In this document: positions 40,233 to 49,061 of the stretch, piece after piece
Layout of the letters: every line of letters starts with the position of its first letter
Position numbering within the stretch: position 1 is the stretch's first letter
Assembly (NCBI RefSeq): GCF_001870465.1
Contig: NZ_MDGK01000031.1
Coordinates: 186,001 to 250,000, forward strand
Source: Pseudomonas extremorientalis
GTDB taxonomy: Bacteria > Pseudomonadota > Gammaproteobacteria > Pseudomonadales > Pseudomonadaceae
Length of the DNA stretch: 64,000 nucleotides
Direction of reading: 5' to 3'
The notes under the pieces: model-generated
Seen by the model: the letters and a program-made list of their open reading frames with translations, nothing else
Told to the model about the DNA's origin: nothing
Database searches by the model: none
Position numbers and translations under genes: made by a program

Positions 40233-40751
40233 TTAAAAGCTCCAGTCCTCAGCCCGAACCAACTGGCAGAACGGCCCGTTGAGCGTGGCATTGTGATGAG
40301 CCACGATGGCCTCGGCTTTCATCAAGGGCGTATCAGAACAGGTATGACCGTCGGCGATAAGCACCGCATCGAAGCCAAGATCACGCGCGGCACGGCAGGT
40401 GCTGTCGACGCAGTATTGCGTTTTCATCCCAGTGACGACCACGCCGGTGGCGCCGTTGGAGCGCAGACTGCTAGCCAGATCAGTCATTGCAAAAGCGTTA
40501 GGCCGACGCTTTTCGAAAACCACTTCTCCACCCAGCAACTTCAGTTCCTCTGCAACCAGCGTAAGCGGGCTGCCCGGCTCGATTGGCGAGCCAACGGGGC
40601 CGATGTGACGCGCGAGAAAAATCGGCGCGCCTGCGCTGCGGGCTTTGTGCATCAGGGTATTCAGCGTTTCCAACAGCTCGTCGCAGCGCCAGGGTTTCTC
40701 CGGGCCGTGAATGAGTCCGACTTGGATATCGAGTATCAACAGGGCGTACAT
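40233..40751 (-). CDS. Isochorismatase-like cysteine hydrolase
   Basis: A 172-residue cytoplasmic hydrolase of the isochorismatase superfamily. The nucleophile Cys lies in MKTQYCVDSTCRAARDLGF (about residues 107-125), the Asp in LLILDIQVGL (residue 8) and the Lys in VVFEKRRPNAF (near 78). The substrate could be an amide such as nicotinamide or ureidoacrylate; it cannot be decided here. The ATG at 40751 has AAGGAG eight bases upstream. It is preceded by a terminator and a threonine-rich leader peptide, so its expression may be attenuated. Confidence 0.88.
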   Translation of the reverse strand: MYALLILDIQVGLIHGPEKPWRCDELLETLNTLMHKARSAGAPIFLARHIGPVGSPIEPGSPLTLVAEELKLLGGEVVFEKRRPNAFAMTDLASSLRSNGATGVVVTGMKTQYCVDSTCRAARDLGFDAVLIADGHTCSDTPLMKAEAIVAHHNATLNGPFCQLVRAEDWSF

Positions 40752-40792
40752 GGGTGCATCTCCTTGCGTGTGAACCAGCGACACAAGGGCAT

Positions 40793-40825
40793 AAAAAAGG
40801 CCCTGTCCATCGCTGGCGGGCCTTT
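40793..40825 (-). terminator. Intrinsic terminator between the leader peptide and the hydrolase gene
   Basis: On the minus strand AAAGGCCC pairs with GGGCCTTT (40825-40818 with 40803-40796) and is followed by TTTTTT (40798-40793). It lies 42 bases before the hydrolase ATG and about 20 bases after the leader-peptide stop, the layout expected of a transcription attenuator. Confidence 0.85.
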
Positions 40826-40845
40826 GAAGTTCGTTGATTATTGGC

Positions 40846-40917
40846 TCACGACACCTCGCACGCTCCGCTTGATGCGGTCGTGGTGGTGGTTGTCGAGGTG
40901 AGGCAATGGGTTGTCAT
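40846..40917 (-). CDS. Putative threonine-rich leader peptide
   Basis: A 23-codon frame from ATG 40917 to TGA 40846. It has nine Thr codons, six of them consecutive (STTTTTTASSG). No strong ribosome site is visible. The frame contains a small hairpin CCGC-ATCAA-GCGG, and CACCTCG early in it can pair with CGAGGTG near its end. Together with the downstream terminator this is the classic form of an amino-acid attenuator, here responding to charged tRNA-Thr. Translation is inferred, not shown. Confidence 0.6.
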   Translation of the reverse strand: MTTHCLTSTTTTTTASSGACEVS

Positions 40918-40948
40918 GGGGCGACACTAGCATTGTGGTTGCTGGAAT

Positions 40949-40986
40949 GCCAGGTACAACAAAAGACGTCTGTGGATGTCTCTTTT
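40949..40986. repeat. Possible att-like direct repeat (degenerate ssrA terminator copy)
   Basis: CCAGGTACAACAAAAGACG and what follows (GTCTGTGGATGTCT) match the sequence at the ssrA terminator (49018-49050) at about 29 of 33 aligned positions, in the same orientation. A further stretch (GCCGGGG, then TGAAC) about 6 bases on loosely recalls the ssrA 3' end. The two copies bracket the restriction-modification island. Confidence 0.5.
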
Positions 40987-41149
40987 CGTGCCGGGGTAAT
41001 CTGAACTGAGTTTTTAATTATTTGATTTAATTGATTAATATTGGTTTGTAAATTTCTTTGGAATACCGATTGGAACACCGAGAGAAGCCGGAATGAGCAA
41101 TATGCTTCGTTTCTGTATCTTGCAAAGGACGGCCAAGGGGGGCATCTGT

Positions 41150-43495
41150 TTACTCGAAGCCGGGCAAGCTGAGCATGCCACCTTTGGTGCGCTTGCCAAA
41201 GCCGGTGGGCATTAGGATCTTATGTTTTTTCATCTCCGCAATTACCGCCAACCATTCGGTTTTGCCAAAGCGCAGCTTTGTGTCGTTCCAGCTATGCATG
41301 ACTTCGTTCACGATGGCTTCATCGGAAACCAGGCGGCCTTCGAGAATAAAGTCGTTCCAGGCGGCATAAAGCGTCACAGTCATTTCGCAACGATCAGTAT
41401 CCCAGTCCCGCATTAGCTCGATGACCTGCTCAATGGTGGCCCGCTCAGCGACCGACCAGGCGCTGCTATATGCCTGCCGATGCTGCCCAGCTTGGGACAG
41501 CGGGCGGTAAGCATGTCCAACAGTCTCGCGCTCGATGCGCTCATACCACTGATGGGTTTGCATCTGGCCTTCAACCTTATTCATCAACTGGCGATCATGA
41601 GGCCCCGCGGCATCGCGCAAGTATTCCCCTTGGATAGCGGAGAGCCCAGCTGCGTGCTCGGCCAAGTAAATCACTTTCTGCAGCTTGCGTTGTCCAAAGG
41701 TGCGCTGGTTATGAAGGCGGTGAGTGACTTCTGCGGCGAGCAGAGTACGGGCTGCTTGCTGGTGCGTACCAATGGGAGTCTGTTGGACATTACCGGCAAG
41801 AGCACGTTCGACCAAGGTGCTGGCTAGCTGTTCGTTCAATTGACGAGCCCGAGTTAGGCGGGTTTTGAGTTGGTTACAGAAGACCATTAGCTCCTCGACT
41901 TTGGCGACTATGCGGTGTTGTTCGGCGAGAGGCGGAATTGCGATCAAGAAATTAGCAATTTTACGCAAAACAAGGTTTTTATTACCCACTCCTTCGGTGC
42001 CATCTGCAGACTGTTTTTTCACAAATGGCGATCCTATCAGTAGTTGTAAGTAGTTAACGTTCAGATGGTCCCAAGGTGCTTTAATCAATCCAACACTTAC
42101 AAAGATACTAAAAGGTTGATCCGTGTCGACTATGACGGGTACGCCCGTAGTGCCGATTTTCGTGAGCAGGAGATCGCCACGCTGCGGGTGGCAACGCTTC
42201 GAAAGTAACTCATGTGCTTCCTCAGAAATAAATCTTGTAGCTGTAAAGTCTAAGGTACCTCCGCTCATATCCTTCACAGATAGAAACGGTATTCCAGCGT
42301 CAATATATGTTGGCGTGTGGTGCGCTCCATCAGTTATCTGAAAAGTAATATTAGCAAGTCGCGTCCACTCCCAACTTGTTGGTATTTGGAAGGATTTATT
42401 CACCCCGTCAATCGGATCCGCTTGTTTTGGTCTCTTAAGTTTTCCCGTTTCGATCTGACGATTTTTTTCACGCTCAATTTTTTTAATCAGCTCACCTGCA
42501 GGCTCATCGCTAGGATCTTGCGTTAACAGCTTGCCCATCACGGCTAGTTGCAGCAGGGTTTGCTTGAGGGCGCCGATGCTGGGTTCGGTAGTGAACAGGG
42601 TGTGGAAGTGTTCGGCCAGGCGTTGCCAGTTGGCGGCGAACTCGGTGGCATCCCTAGCCTGCGTCAGGCTATCGAGCAGCGCTTGTACCAGTTGGGCGTG
42701 GGCGTTTCCGGCGTCGGCCTGCTGGGCTTCCAGGCGGTCGCAAAGGGTCATCAGCTCATCGACTTTTGCGACGATGCGGTGTTGTTCGGCGAGTGGGGGC
42801 AGTGGAAACGGATTTGCTTCAACAAAGTCTTTGGGCAATCGTTTCTGACCTGCTGTCCCTGTCATCTTGGTTTCGCCAACAAGCAAGAACTGCGGAGATT
42901 TCAGATAGGCCAGTACGTATCTAGGATCAAGAGTTCCGGTAACAGGACGAACAATGTGCAGCTCAGTCGTACCTGCGCCTAAACCATTCACGAGATTGGA
43001 AAAGACGCATGCTTTGCTGTTCTCAAAGCAAGGTGTGATTTTCGCCACACCAATATCCCCCTCGGCAAAATGCGTGAAACCTTGCTTCACTTCACCCCAC
43101 AGACGGGGCTCTTGCGCATGCTGATCGTCGAAGCGTGTACCAATAAAAGTCATAGGCACAAACGAGACTTCAAGTGAGTCTGTTGCAGCATTGCGGGGGT
43201 TAACAAATGCCACTTGCACCAATGAACTCCACTTCCAACCTGCTGGCAATTCAAACGGCTGTGCTTCCTCGTAAATCATGGTCAGCGGCTTCTGCTTCTT
43301 AAACTTCCCCTCAGCTACCAGCCGCGCCTTCTCCTCGGCAATCCGCTTTAGCAACTTATTGGCCGGCTCATCATTCGGATCTTGCGGTACCAACTTGCCA
43401 CGCACCGCCAATTCCAGAATCAGTTCACGCAGTTTCTTAATGCCGTTGGGTGCTCCGGCCAATAGCGGCAGATTATCGGTGAGCAACGCCGTCAT
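41150..43495 (-). CDS. hsdS: Type I restriction enzyme specificity subunit, long form with C-terminal extension
   Basis: A 781-residue HsdS that sets the DNA target of the methylase and nuclease. Two repeated helical regions (LRELILELAVRGKLVPQDP, about 23-41, and LKQTLLQLAVMGKLLTQDP, about 306-324) each precede a target-recognition domain (about 80-260 and 365-560). From about residue 590 an additional 190-residue domain begins, with FGQRKLQKVIYLAEHAAGL and AAGPHDRQLM, which resembles the Panacea/SocA-type (DUF4065) fold. The start overlaps the hsdM stop as ATGA, so translation is coupled. It is the last gene of the hsdR-hsdM-hsdS order. Confidence 0.93.
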   Translation of the reverse strand: MTALLTDNLPLLAGAPNGIKKLRELILELAVRGKLVPQDPNDEPANKLLKRIAEEKARLVAEGKFKKQKPLTMIYEEAQPFELPAGWKWSSLVQVAFVNPRNAATDSLEVSFVPMTFIGTRFDDQHAQEPRLWGEVKQGFTHFAEGDIGVAKITPCFENSKACVFSNLVNGLGAGTTELHIVRPVTGTLDPRYVLAYLKSPQFLLVGETKMTGTAGQKRLPKDFVEANPFPLPPLAEQHRIVAKVDELMTLCDRLEAQQADAGNAHAQLVQALLDSLTQARDATEFAANWQRLAEHFHTLFTTEPSIGALKQTLLQLAVMGKLLTQDPSDEPAGELIKKIEREKNRQIETGKLKRPKQADPIDGVNKSFQIPTSWEWTRLANITFQITDGAHHTPTYIDAGIPFLSVKDMSGGTLDFTATRFISEEAHELLSKRCHPQRGDLLLTKIGTTGVPVIVDTDQPFSIFVSVGLIKAPWDHLNVNYLQLLIGSPFVKKQSADGTEGVGNKNLVLRKIANFLIAIPPLAEQHRIVAKVEELMVFCNQLKTRLTRARQLNEQLASTLVERALAGNVQQTPIGTHQQAARTLLAAEVTHRLHNQRTFGQRKLQKVIYLAEHAAGLSAIQGEYLRDAAGPHDRQLMNKVEGQMQTHQWYERIERETVGHAYRPLSQAGQHRQAYSSAWSVAERATIEQVIELMRDWDTDRCEMTVTLYAAWNDFILEGRLVSDEAIVNEVMHSWNDTKLRFGKTEWLAVIAEMKKHKILMPTGFGKRTKGGMLSLPGFE

Positions 43496-44961
43496 ACCTG
43501 GCGCTCCAGGGCTTCAGCCAGTACTGCTTTGAGTTGGTCGCGCAGATCGCCGATCTCGCCTTGTAGAGCGGCATAACTTCGCAGCAGCTCCTCCGGGTCG
43601 TGGTTAATCAGTTCTCCGATATGTGGATTTTTGCAGTCGAGGTTCCAGTTGCGTGTTTGCAGATCTTCGACATTGACCTTCCAGGCGAATTCGTTCTCCA
43701 CCCGAGTCGCAAAGCCGTCGGTCTCGCTGCCCCACCAGGTTTCCTCGACGGCGAACTCTTCGATGCGCATGGGGCGGGTCTTGGAGTAGTTCTTAACCCC
43801 GGCCGGGTATTGGTGTTCATAGAACCACACCTGTTTGGTCGGCGTGCCCTTGGTGAAGAACAGCAGGTTTGTCTTGATGCTGGTGTAGGGGTTGAACACG
43901 CCGTTGGGCAGGCGAACGATGGTGTGCAAGTTGCACTCGGTCAGAAGCTTTTCTTTGATCCGGCTTTTAATTCCTTCACCAAACAGAAAACCATCGGGCA
44001 GTACCACGGCTGCGCGACCACCGTCTTTCAGTAGCTGCATGATCAGCACCAAAAACAAATCGGCGGTTTCTCGGGTGCGGAAAGCGGCGGGGAAGTTGGT
44101 TTCGATGCCATCTTCCTCCATACCGCCGAACGGTGGGTTAGCGACGATGCAGTGCACGCGCTCGCTTGGGCCCCAACTGATCAACGGCTTGCTTAGGGTG
44201 TTGTCGTGGCGGATCTGGTTGGGCACCTCGATGCCGTGCAGGATCATGTTCGTGGTGGCCAGCAGGTGCGGCAGCGGCTTTTTTTCCACGCCGAAAATGC
44301 TGGCCTGTAGGGTGCGTTCGTCTTCGGCGGTTTTTACATAGCGGCTGCGTTTGTGTTCAATGGCGCAAGTGAGAAAGCCACCGGTGCCGCAGGCCGGGTC
44401 CATAACCTTTTCGTCCAACTTCGGATCGACCATACGCACCATAAACTCGGTGACAGGGCGCGGGGTGTAGAACTCGCCAGCGTTACCAGCGTTCTGTAGG
44501 TCTCGCAGCAGTTGCTCGTAGAGGTTGCCGAACTCGTGGCGCTCCTGAGCCTTGTTGAAATCCACGCCCCCCTGAATCTTGTTGATCACCTGGCGCAGCA
44601 ACTGCCCGGACTTCATATAGTTGTACGCGTCCTCAAACACGCTGCGCACTACAAAGGCCGAGGGTGTGTTGCTGTACTCGTGCAGGTTCTGCAGTTGGGG
44701 GAACAGGTTGTTGTCGATAAAGTCCTTGAGCGCATCGCCGGTCATGCCTTCCGGATCGGCGGCCCAGGTACGCCAGCGGCAGCTGTCGGGAATTGGCGAG
44801 CGGTAGTTGTCATCCATTAGCTCCCATTCCAGCTCGCGGTCATCGAAGATCTTCAGGAATAGCAGCCAAACCAACTGGCCGATGCGCTGGGCGTCGCCGT
44901 CTACGCCAACGTCTTTGCGCATGATGTCCTGGATGGACTTGATGGTGGAGCTAATGGACAT
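43492..44961 (-). CDS. hsdM: Type I restriction-modification methylase subunit
   Basis: A 489-residue N6-adenine DNA methyltransferase. The N-terminal helical domain (IQDIMRKDVGVDGDAQRIGQLVWLLFLKIFDD) is typical of HsdM. The SAM-binding motif DPACGTGGFL lies near residue 187 and the catalytic NPPF (VANPPFGGMEEDG) near 277. With HsdS it methylates the host sites; with HsdR it forms the restriction complex. It lies 88 bases downstream of hsdR and overlaps hsdS by four bases. Confidence 0.96.
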   Translation of the reverse strand: MSISSTIKSIQDIMRKDVGVDGDAQRIGQLVWLLFLKIFDDRELEWELMDDNYRSPIPDSCRWRTWAADPEGMTGDALKDFIDNNLFPQLQNLHEYSNTPSAFVVRSVFEDAYNYMKSGQLLRQVINKIQGGVDFNKAQERHEFGNLYEQLLRDLQNAGNAGEFYTPRPVTEFMVRMVDPKLDEKVMDPACGTGGFLTCAIEHKRSRYVKTAEDERTLQASIFGVEKKPLPHLLATTNMILHGIEVPNQIRHDNTLSKPLISWGPSERVHCIVANPPFGGMEEDGIETNFPAAFRTRETADLFLVLIMQLLKDGGRAAVVLPDGFLFGEGIKSRIKEKLLTECNLHTIVRLPNGVFNPYTSIKTNLLFFTKGTPTKQVWFYEHQYPAGVKNYSKTRPMRIEEFAVEETWWGSETDGFATRVENEFAWKVNVEDLQTRNWNLDCKNPHIGELINHDPEELLRSYAALQGEIGDLRDQLKAVLAEALERQV

Positions 44962-45049
44962 GAAGTTCTCTCAACGCGTACCGCAAGGGGGACGAAATTC
45001 TACAGGATAGTGGGGGCGGCTGCTTTGGCAGGTCGTCGGCAGATGGCCG

Positions 45050-47416
45050 TTAGCTTGCGTAAAGTTCGTCTTCCAGTTCATGGATAGCCTTGTTGTAGCC
45101 AGCCTTGCCGCCAAAGGCTTTGACCAACTCCATGGGCGCGCCGAACTGGCTGAATGGGTCGAGCTGCAGGATTTTGATGTCCTCGATATGCTCGACGCCA
45201 GTATCGGCGTACTTATCCACTAAGGCCTCTAGAACCTGGCGTGCTGCGCCAGAATACTTGGCGAAATAGTTGCGCTTTTTCACCTGCTCGGCTCGCTCAC
45301 GCCGTGATAGGGCAGGCTGATCGAAGGCGACGTGGCAGATCAGGTCGAACGGATCGAGCGACTTGCCCTGTTTCTTTTCCACTTCTTCGGCCAAGGCTTC
45401 CCACATCACGCCCTGGACGGCCATCTCCTCGATGATGACTTTCTTTTGTTCGGCATCACTCCAGCGCCGGAGGAAGTCGTCCAGCGAGGCGAACTGCTTT
45501 TGCACGCAGGCGCGGGTGTAGTCGTGCAGCGATTCGGTGATCAGTCGGCCATCCGGGCCGTAATACTGCACACGCTCGGCGATGACATAAATCGGGACGT
45601 TGTCGATGACGTACTTGATGCGTTTTTTGCCCTCATCTTCGCCGGTAAAATCCAGGTCATCGCCCTCGTTATCGTTGCCTGCGCTTATGCCATCTTCATC
45701 GGCAAGCGGGTCATCCGGCGGTACGGGGGAGTCACCACCTTCGGGGGCGTAGATCACCACCGGGTCGCCGTCGAAGGCTGGGTCGGCAAACAGCTCGGTG
45801 GCCTTTTTGAAGTCCATGATGGTGAACCAGTACTTGCCGTAGTCCTCGTTGATGCGAGTTCCACGACCGATGATTTGCTTGAACTCGGTCATCGATTTGA
45901 TGTGCTGGTCGAGCACGATCAGCTTGCAGGTCTGAGCATCGACGCCGGTGGTCATCAGCTTGCTGGTGGTGGCAATTACCGGGTAGCGTTCTTCCGGGTT
46001 GATGAAGTTATCCAGCTCAGCCTTGCCTTCCTGGTCATCGCCGGTGATACGCATGACGTATTTGCGATTCTCGGCCACGCGCTCAGGGTTGAGGTTGACA
46101 AGCGCCTGGCGCATACGCTCGGCGTGGTTGATGTCGTCGCAGAAGACGATGGTTTTTTGAAACGGATCGGTAGCCTTGAGGAGTTCGGTAACTTTCTGCG
46201 CCACTAGTTGGGTGCGCGCCTCAATGACTAGGGTGCGATCCATGTCCTTGAGGTTATAGATGCGGTCTTCGATCAGTTCGCCGTTTTTGTCGAGCATGCC
46301 CTTGGGCGGACGCCACCCTTGCAGATCTTTGTCGAAGTCGATACGCACCACTTTATAGGGAGCGAGGAAGCCGTCCTCGATGCCTTGCTTCAGTGTGTAG
46401 CTGTAAATTGGCTCACCAAAGTAAGTGATGCTCGATACCTCTTTGGTCTCCTTCGGTGTGGCGGTGAGGCCGACATGGGTGGCGCTGGAGAAGTAATCGA
46501 GGATTTCGCGCCAGGCGGAATCCTCGGAGGCGCTGCCACGGTGACATTCGTCGATCACGATCAGGTCGAAGAAGTCGCGGGAGAACTGCTTGTAGATGTT
46601 CATCTCTTCATCAGTGCCGGTGACGGCCTGATAGAGCGACAGGTAGATTTCGTAGGAGGTATCAATCTGGCGTTTGGCGATTTTGGTCATCGCCTGGCCG
46701 AAGGGCTTGAAGTCATTGTTCTTGGTCTGGTCGACCAGGATGTTGCGGTCAGCCAGAAACAGGATGCGTTTCTTCTGTTTCGATTTCCACAGCCGCCAGA
46801 TGATTTGGAAAGCGGTGTAGGTCTTACCGGTACCCGTGGCCATCACCAGTAGGATACGGTCTTGGCCACGCGCTACAGCCTCGACAGTGCGGTTGATCGC
46901 ATTCATCTGATAATAGCGAGGCATGCGCCCGGAGCCGTCGTCATAGTAGGGCGCTTCGATTTTGTGTTGGGCTGTTGTATCCAGCCCCTTCCACTGGCAG
47001 TAGCGCTGCCAAAGTTCGGCAGGGCTGGGGAATTGATCAAGGGTGAGTTCTGTTTCTATCTGGCTGCCCGTGCCACTGCGGTCGTGAAACAGGAAGCCAT
47101 CGCCATTGCTGGAGAACACGAACGGTACGTCCAGCGCCTCTGCATAGCCCAGGGCTTGCTGCATGCCGGAGCCAACGGAGTGCTTGTTGTCCTTTGCCTC
47201 GATCACAGCTATAGGTAGGTTGGCCTGGTGGTAGAGGATGAAGTCTGCACGGCGTGCTTCGCCACGGCTGTGAAGTTTGCCCCTGACGATAATGCGACCT
47301 TTGGTAAAGCTGACTTCCTCGCGCACCTGCTTGTGCATGTCCCATCCAGCTTGCTGAACGGCTGGGGCGATGTACTTGCTGCAGATGTCCCGCTCGGAAA
47401 GCGACTTTTTGTCCAT
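45050..47416 (-). CDS. hsdR: Type I restriction enzyme motor/nuclease subunit (EcoEI type)
   Basis: A 788-residue restriction subunit. The PD-(D/E)xK nuclease (RADFILYHQ to AVIEAKDN, about residues 59-77) is followed by a superfamily 2 helicase motor with Walker A ATGTGKT near 193 and DECHRG near 290, and by an EcoEI-type C-terminal domain. All key residues are present. It is the first gene of the operon. The upstream 180 bases hold no clear gene and separate it from the nucleotidyltransferase gene, which reads the same way. Confidence 0.95.
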   Translation of the reverse strand: MDKKSLSERDICSKYIAPAVQQAGWDMHKQVREEVSFTKGRIIVRGKLHSRGEARRADFILYHQANLPIAVIEAKDNKHSVGSGMQQALGYAEALDVPFVFSSNGDGFLFHDRSGTGSQIETELTLDQFPSPAELWQRYCQWKGLDTTAQHKIEAPYYDDGSGRMPRYYQMNAINRTVEAVARGQDRILLVMATGTGKTYTAFQIIWRLWKSKQKKRILFLADRNILVDQTKNNDFKPFGQAMTKIAKRQIDTSYEIYLSLYQAVTGTDEEMNIYKQFSRDFFDLIVIDECHRGSASEDSAWREILDYFSSATHVGLTATPKETKEVSSITYFGEPIYSYTLKQGIEDGFLAPYKVVRIDFDKDLQGWRPPKGMLDKNGELIEDRIYNLKDMDRTLVIEARTQLVAQKVTELLKATDPFQKTIVFCDDINHAERMRQALVNLNPERVAENRKYVMRITGDDQEGKAELDNFINPEERYPVIATTSKLMTTGVDAQTCKLIVLDQHIKSMTEFKQIIGRGTRINEDYGKYWFTIMDFKKATELFADPAFDGDPVVIYAPEGGDSPVPPDDPLADEDGISAGNDNEGDDLDFTGEDEGKKRIKYVIDNVPIYVIAERVQYYGPDGRLITESLHDYTRACVQKQFASLDDFLRRWSDAEQKKVIIEEMAVQGVMWEALAEEVEKKQGKSLDPFDLICHVAFDQPALSRRERAEQVKKRNYFAKYSGAARQVLEALVDKYADTGVEHIEDIKILQLDPFSQFGAPMELVKAFGGKAGYNKAIHELEDELYAS

Positions 47417-47600
47417 AACCCCAATTCCCTTTCAAGCCGGCCTGGTCGCTCCATTCCGGCACTGCTGATCGTGCTCGATGGGCGTAAATGTACCTTGTTT
47501 GATAGTGGCACGGGGGAAGATCAGGTTTGGGTCGTAGAAGCTGTAGGCAAGAAGAGTCGAGGCGATGACAGCGCGAGTGTTTTGCGTGGTCCCGATTCTT

Positions 47601-48488
47601 TTATCTGGGATCGTTATTTGCCGCAGGCTGAAGATGACTAGGGTGGATAGGGCCACATGTGAATCGTTGGTACTGAATTAACTTCCGTCGGCGTGCGTCA
47701 CCTATCTGGCGAAGCGTGTTCGGTCGCTCTCGATCCAAGTAGGTAGCAGGAAACAGCGCTGGGTCGTAGGGGATGGCGTCCAGCACGTCGATTCCATATT
47801 CGACATAAACACGTTTGCCAAGCTGTGTCAGTGCTAAGGCTTTAATTCGACGGATGTGCTCCGATATGACTCGATACCCATCATTTACCAGCAAGTCGCG
47901 CAGGTAGTGGTTCGATGCGCGTAGTGCGATCTTTACCCGAACCGACTCTCGGTGCGGTCGATCTTGCCAGTAAGCGAATAAATTGAATAAACGAGACTTC
48001 AGACATGTGATCGGGTCGATGACGGCGACCTGCACACCTTCGATATCCAGGACGGATAAATACTTGAAAATCTCTTTTTTGGGCGCCCCCCCGACGCTGT
48101 CCATTTCCAGGATATCGACGATGACCTCTTTACCGTCAACCCAGTCAATGTACGCGGCGGCAATATTTATCGTGTTGTCGTCCATCTTCGCCTTGCGAAA
48201 AGGGACGCCCATTACGCGGGCGCAATAATCAATAGAGTTGGGCTTGCCGATAAAGTCCAAGTCATCGCTAGTGACGAATCCGACATCCTCGCCTGTCATT
48301 TCGTCGATGAGGTATTGCCGGGCCCAAAGCGTAAGCGATTGCCCGCCAACGATCACAAGGCCGTAATCGGTGACAGCTGATTGAATTGAGGGGCGGTAGA
48401 CGCGCTGAATTAGATCGAGCAGGAAAGCGAAGAGCTCTGAACGTTCAAGTAGGGCGAACGGGGCATCTTCGTTTACCGCCTCGGGCAT
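47601..48488 (-). CDS. Nucleotidyltransferase-like protein (possible toxin)
   Basis: A 295-residue protein with a polymerase-beta-type nucleotidyltransferase signature: GGQS (residues 48-51), the DDLD acid pair (75-78) and a third acid region near VDILEMD (124-130). This pattern is shared by AbiEii/MenT-type toxins that modify tRNA, and by other minimal nucleotidyltransferases. Its ATG overlaps the stop of the preceding small gene as TGATG, so the two are translationally coupled. Position next to a type I system suggests a defence or toxin-antitoxin role, which is inference. Confidence 0.75.
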   Translation of the reverse strand: MPEAVNEDAPFALLERSELFAFLLDLIQRVYRPSIQSAVTDYGLVIVGGQSLTLWARQYLIDEMTGEDVGFVTSDDLDFIGKPNSIDYCARVMGVPFRKAKMDDNTINIAAAYIDWVDGKEVIVDILEMDSVGGAPKKEIFKYLSVLDIEGVQVAVIDPITCLKSRLFNLFAYWQDRPHRESVRVKIALRASNHYLRDLLVNDGYRVISEHIRRIKALALTQLGKRVYVEYGIDVLDAIPYDPALFPATYLDRERPNTLRQIGDARRRKLIQYQRFTCGPIHPSHLQPAANNDPR

Positions 48489-48709
48489 CAGTTGCTTAGC
48501 GCAGAGAATCGTTGTGGGCGAGCGATTGATGCAGAGTTGCCACGAAGGGCGGCTTTGGCACGGGCAGCAGCCATTTCGAGCATCTCAGGGGCAGCAGCAT
48601 AGACAGCATCAACCTGGCGGTCACGTGAGCTGCTTTTAAGGCTCATTATTTCCGCAAAGCTAAGGTCTTTTGAATGATGGTGGCCGCTGATCATGGCGAA
48701 AGTACCCAT
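48488..48709 (-). CDS. Small protein upstream of the nucleotidyltransferase (possible antitoxin)
   Basis: A 73-residue protein with a His-rich start (ISGHHHSKDL) and a helical middle (RDRQVDAVYAAAPEMLEMAAARAKAALRG). No known antitoxin family is recognised, and it is not AbiEi, which is larger. Start choice is uncertain: ATGs at 48709, 48694 and 48655 are all in frame and none has a strong ribosome site. Its TGA overlaps the next ATG by one base. Gene order, small first then nucleotidyltransferase, fits a toxin-antitoxin operon. Confidence 0.65.
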   Translation of the reverse strand: MGTFAMISGHHHSKDLSFAEIMSLKSSSRDRQVDAVYAAAPEMLEMAAARAKAALRGNSASIARPQRFSALSN

Positions 48710-49018
48710 AAGGGTGAAATGGACTTGGATTTGAGGTTAGCACACTCGGTCGGTCCGCTATAGGGGAAACACTGTGAGTGCAAGGTATTAATCGACGAAA
48801 TGCATGGTTCATCACCCTGTCCAGGTGCAAAGGGCCGGTTTCACCGGCCCTTTGCACCTGGACAGCTTCTGGCCGCATAAGATGCAACGATCTTTGTCAA
48901 GAGGATCATCTGTCAAGTGAAATGTCAACATGACGTGCAATTCAAGCTGGCTGGGCCTGTCGGTAAATAATCGCCTATGAAGGCTAAAGGCAATGAAGCC
49001 TTTTAACTCATTGATTAC
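48710..49018. other. Island edge between the small gene and ssrA
   Basis: About 310 bases without a convincing gene. The main structure is the perfect 22-bp inverted repeat at 48817-48865, annotated separately. The rest is moderately AT-rich and presumably holds the promoter of the small gene and nucleotidyltransferase pair. Confidence 0.45.
48817..48865. repeat. Perfect 22-bp inverted repeat with a 5-base loop
   Basis: CTGTCCAGGTGCAAAGGGCCGG (48817-48838, arm of 22) and its exact complement (48844-48865) flank the loop TTTCA. No T run follows on either strand, so it is not an ordinary terminator. It lies between the putative toxin-antitoxin pair and ssrA. Confidence 0.9.
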
Positions 49019-49050
49019 CAGGCACAAAAAAGACGTCCGTGGACGTCTTT
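49018..49050 (-). terminator. ssrA terminator and island-flanking repeat
   Basis: On the minus strand AAAGACGTCC-AC-GGACGTCTTT forms a perfect stem followed by Ts, ending the tmRNA gene. The same block, including the adjoining CCAGGCACAA, recurs in degenerate form at 40949-40986. Confidence 0.88.
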
Positions 49051-49061
49051 GATTGATCATT

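Noticed and set aside
40918-41000. Sigma-70 promoter for the threonine-rich leader
   Set aside because: TTGTAC and ACAATG are 17 bases apart but the -10 match is poor; not firm enough to annotate.
47432-47641. Open frame on the plus strand ending in DRYLPQAEDD, and an overlapping frame on the minus strand
   Set aside because: The plus frame starts inside hsdR on the opposite strand, has no ribosome site and no recognised domain. It could be a gene remnant in the island, but support is too thin to annotate.
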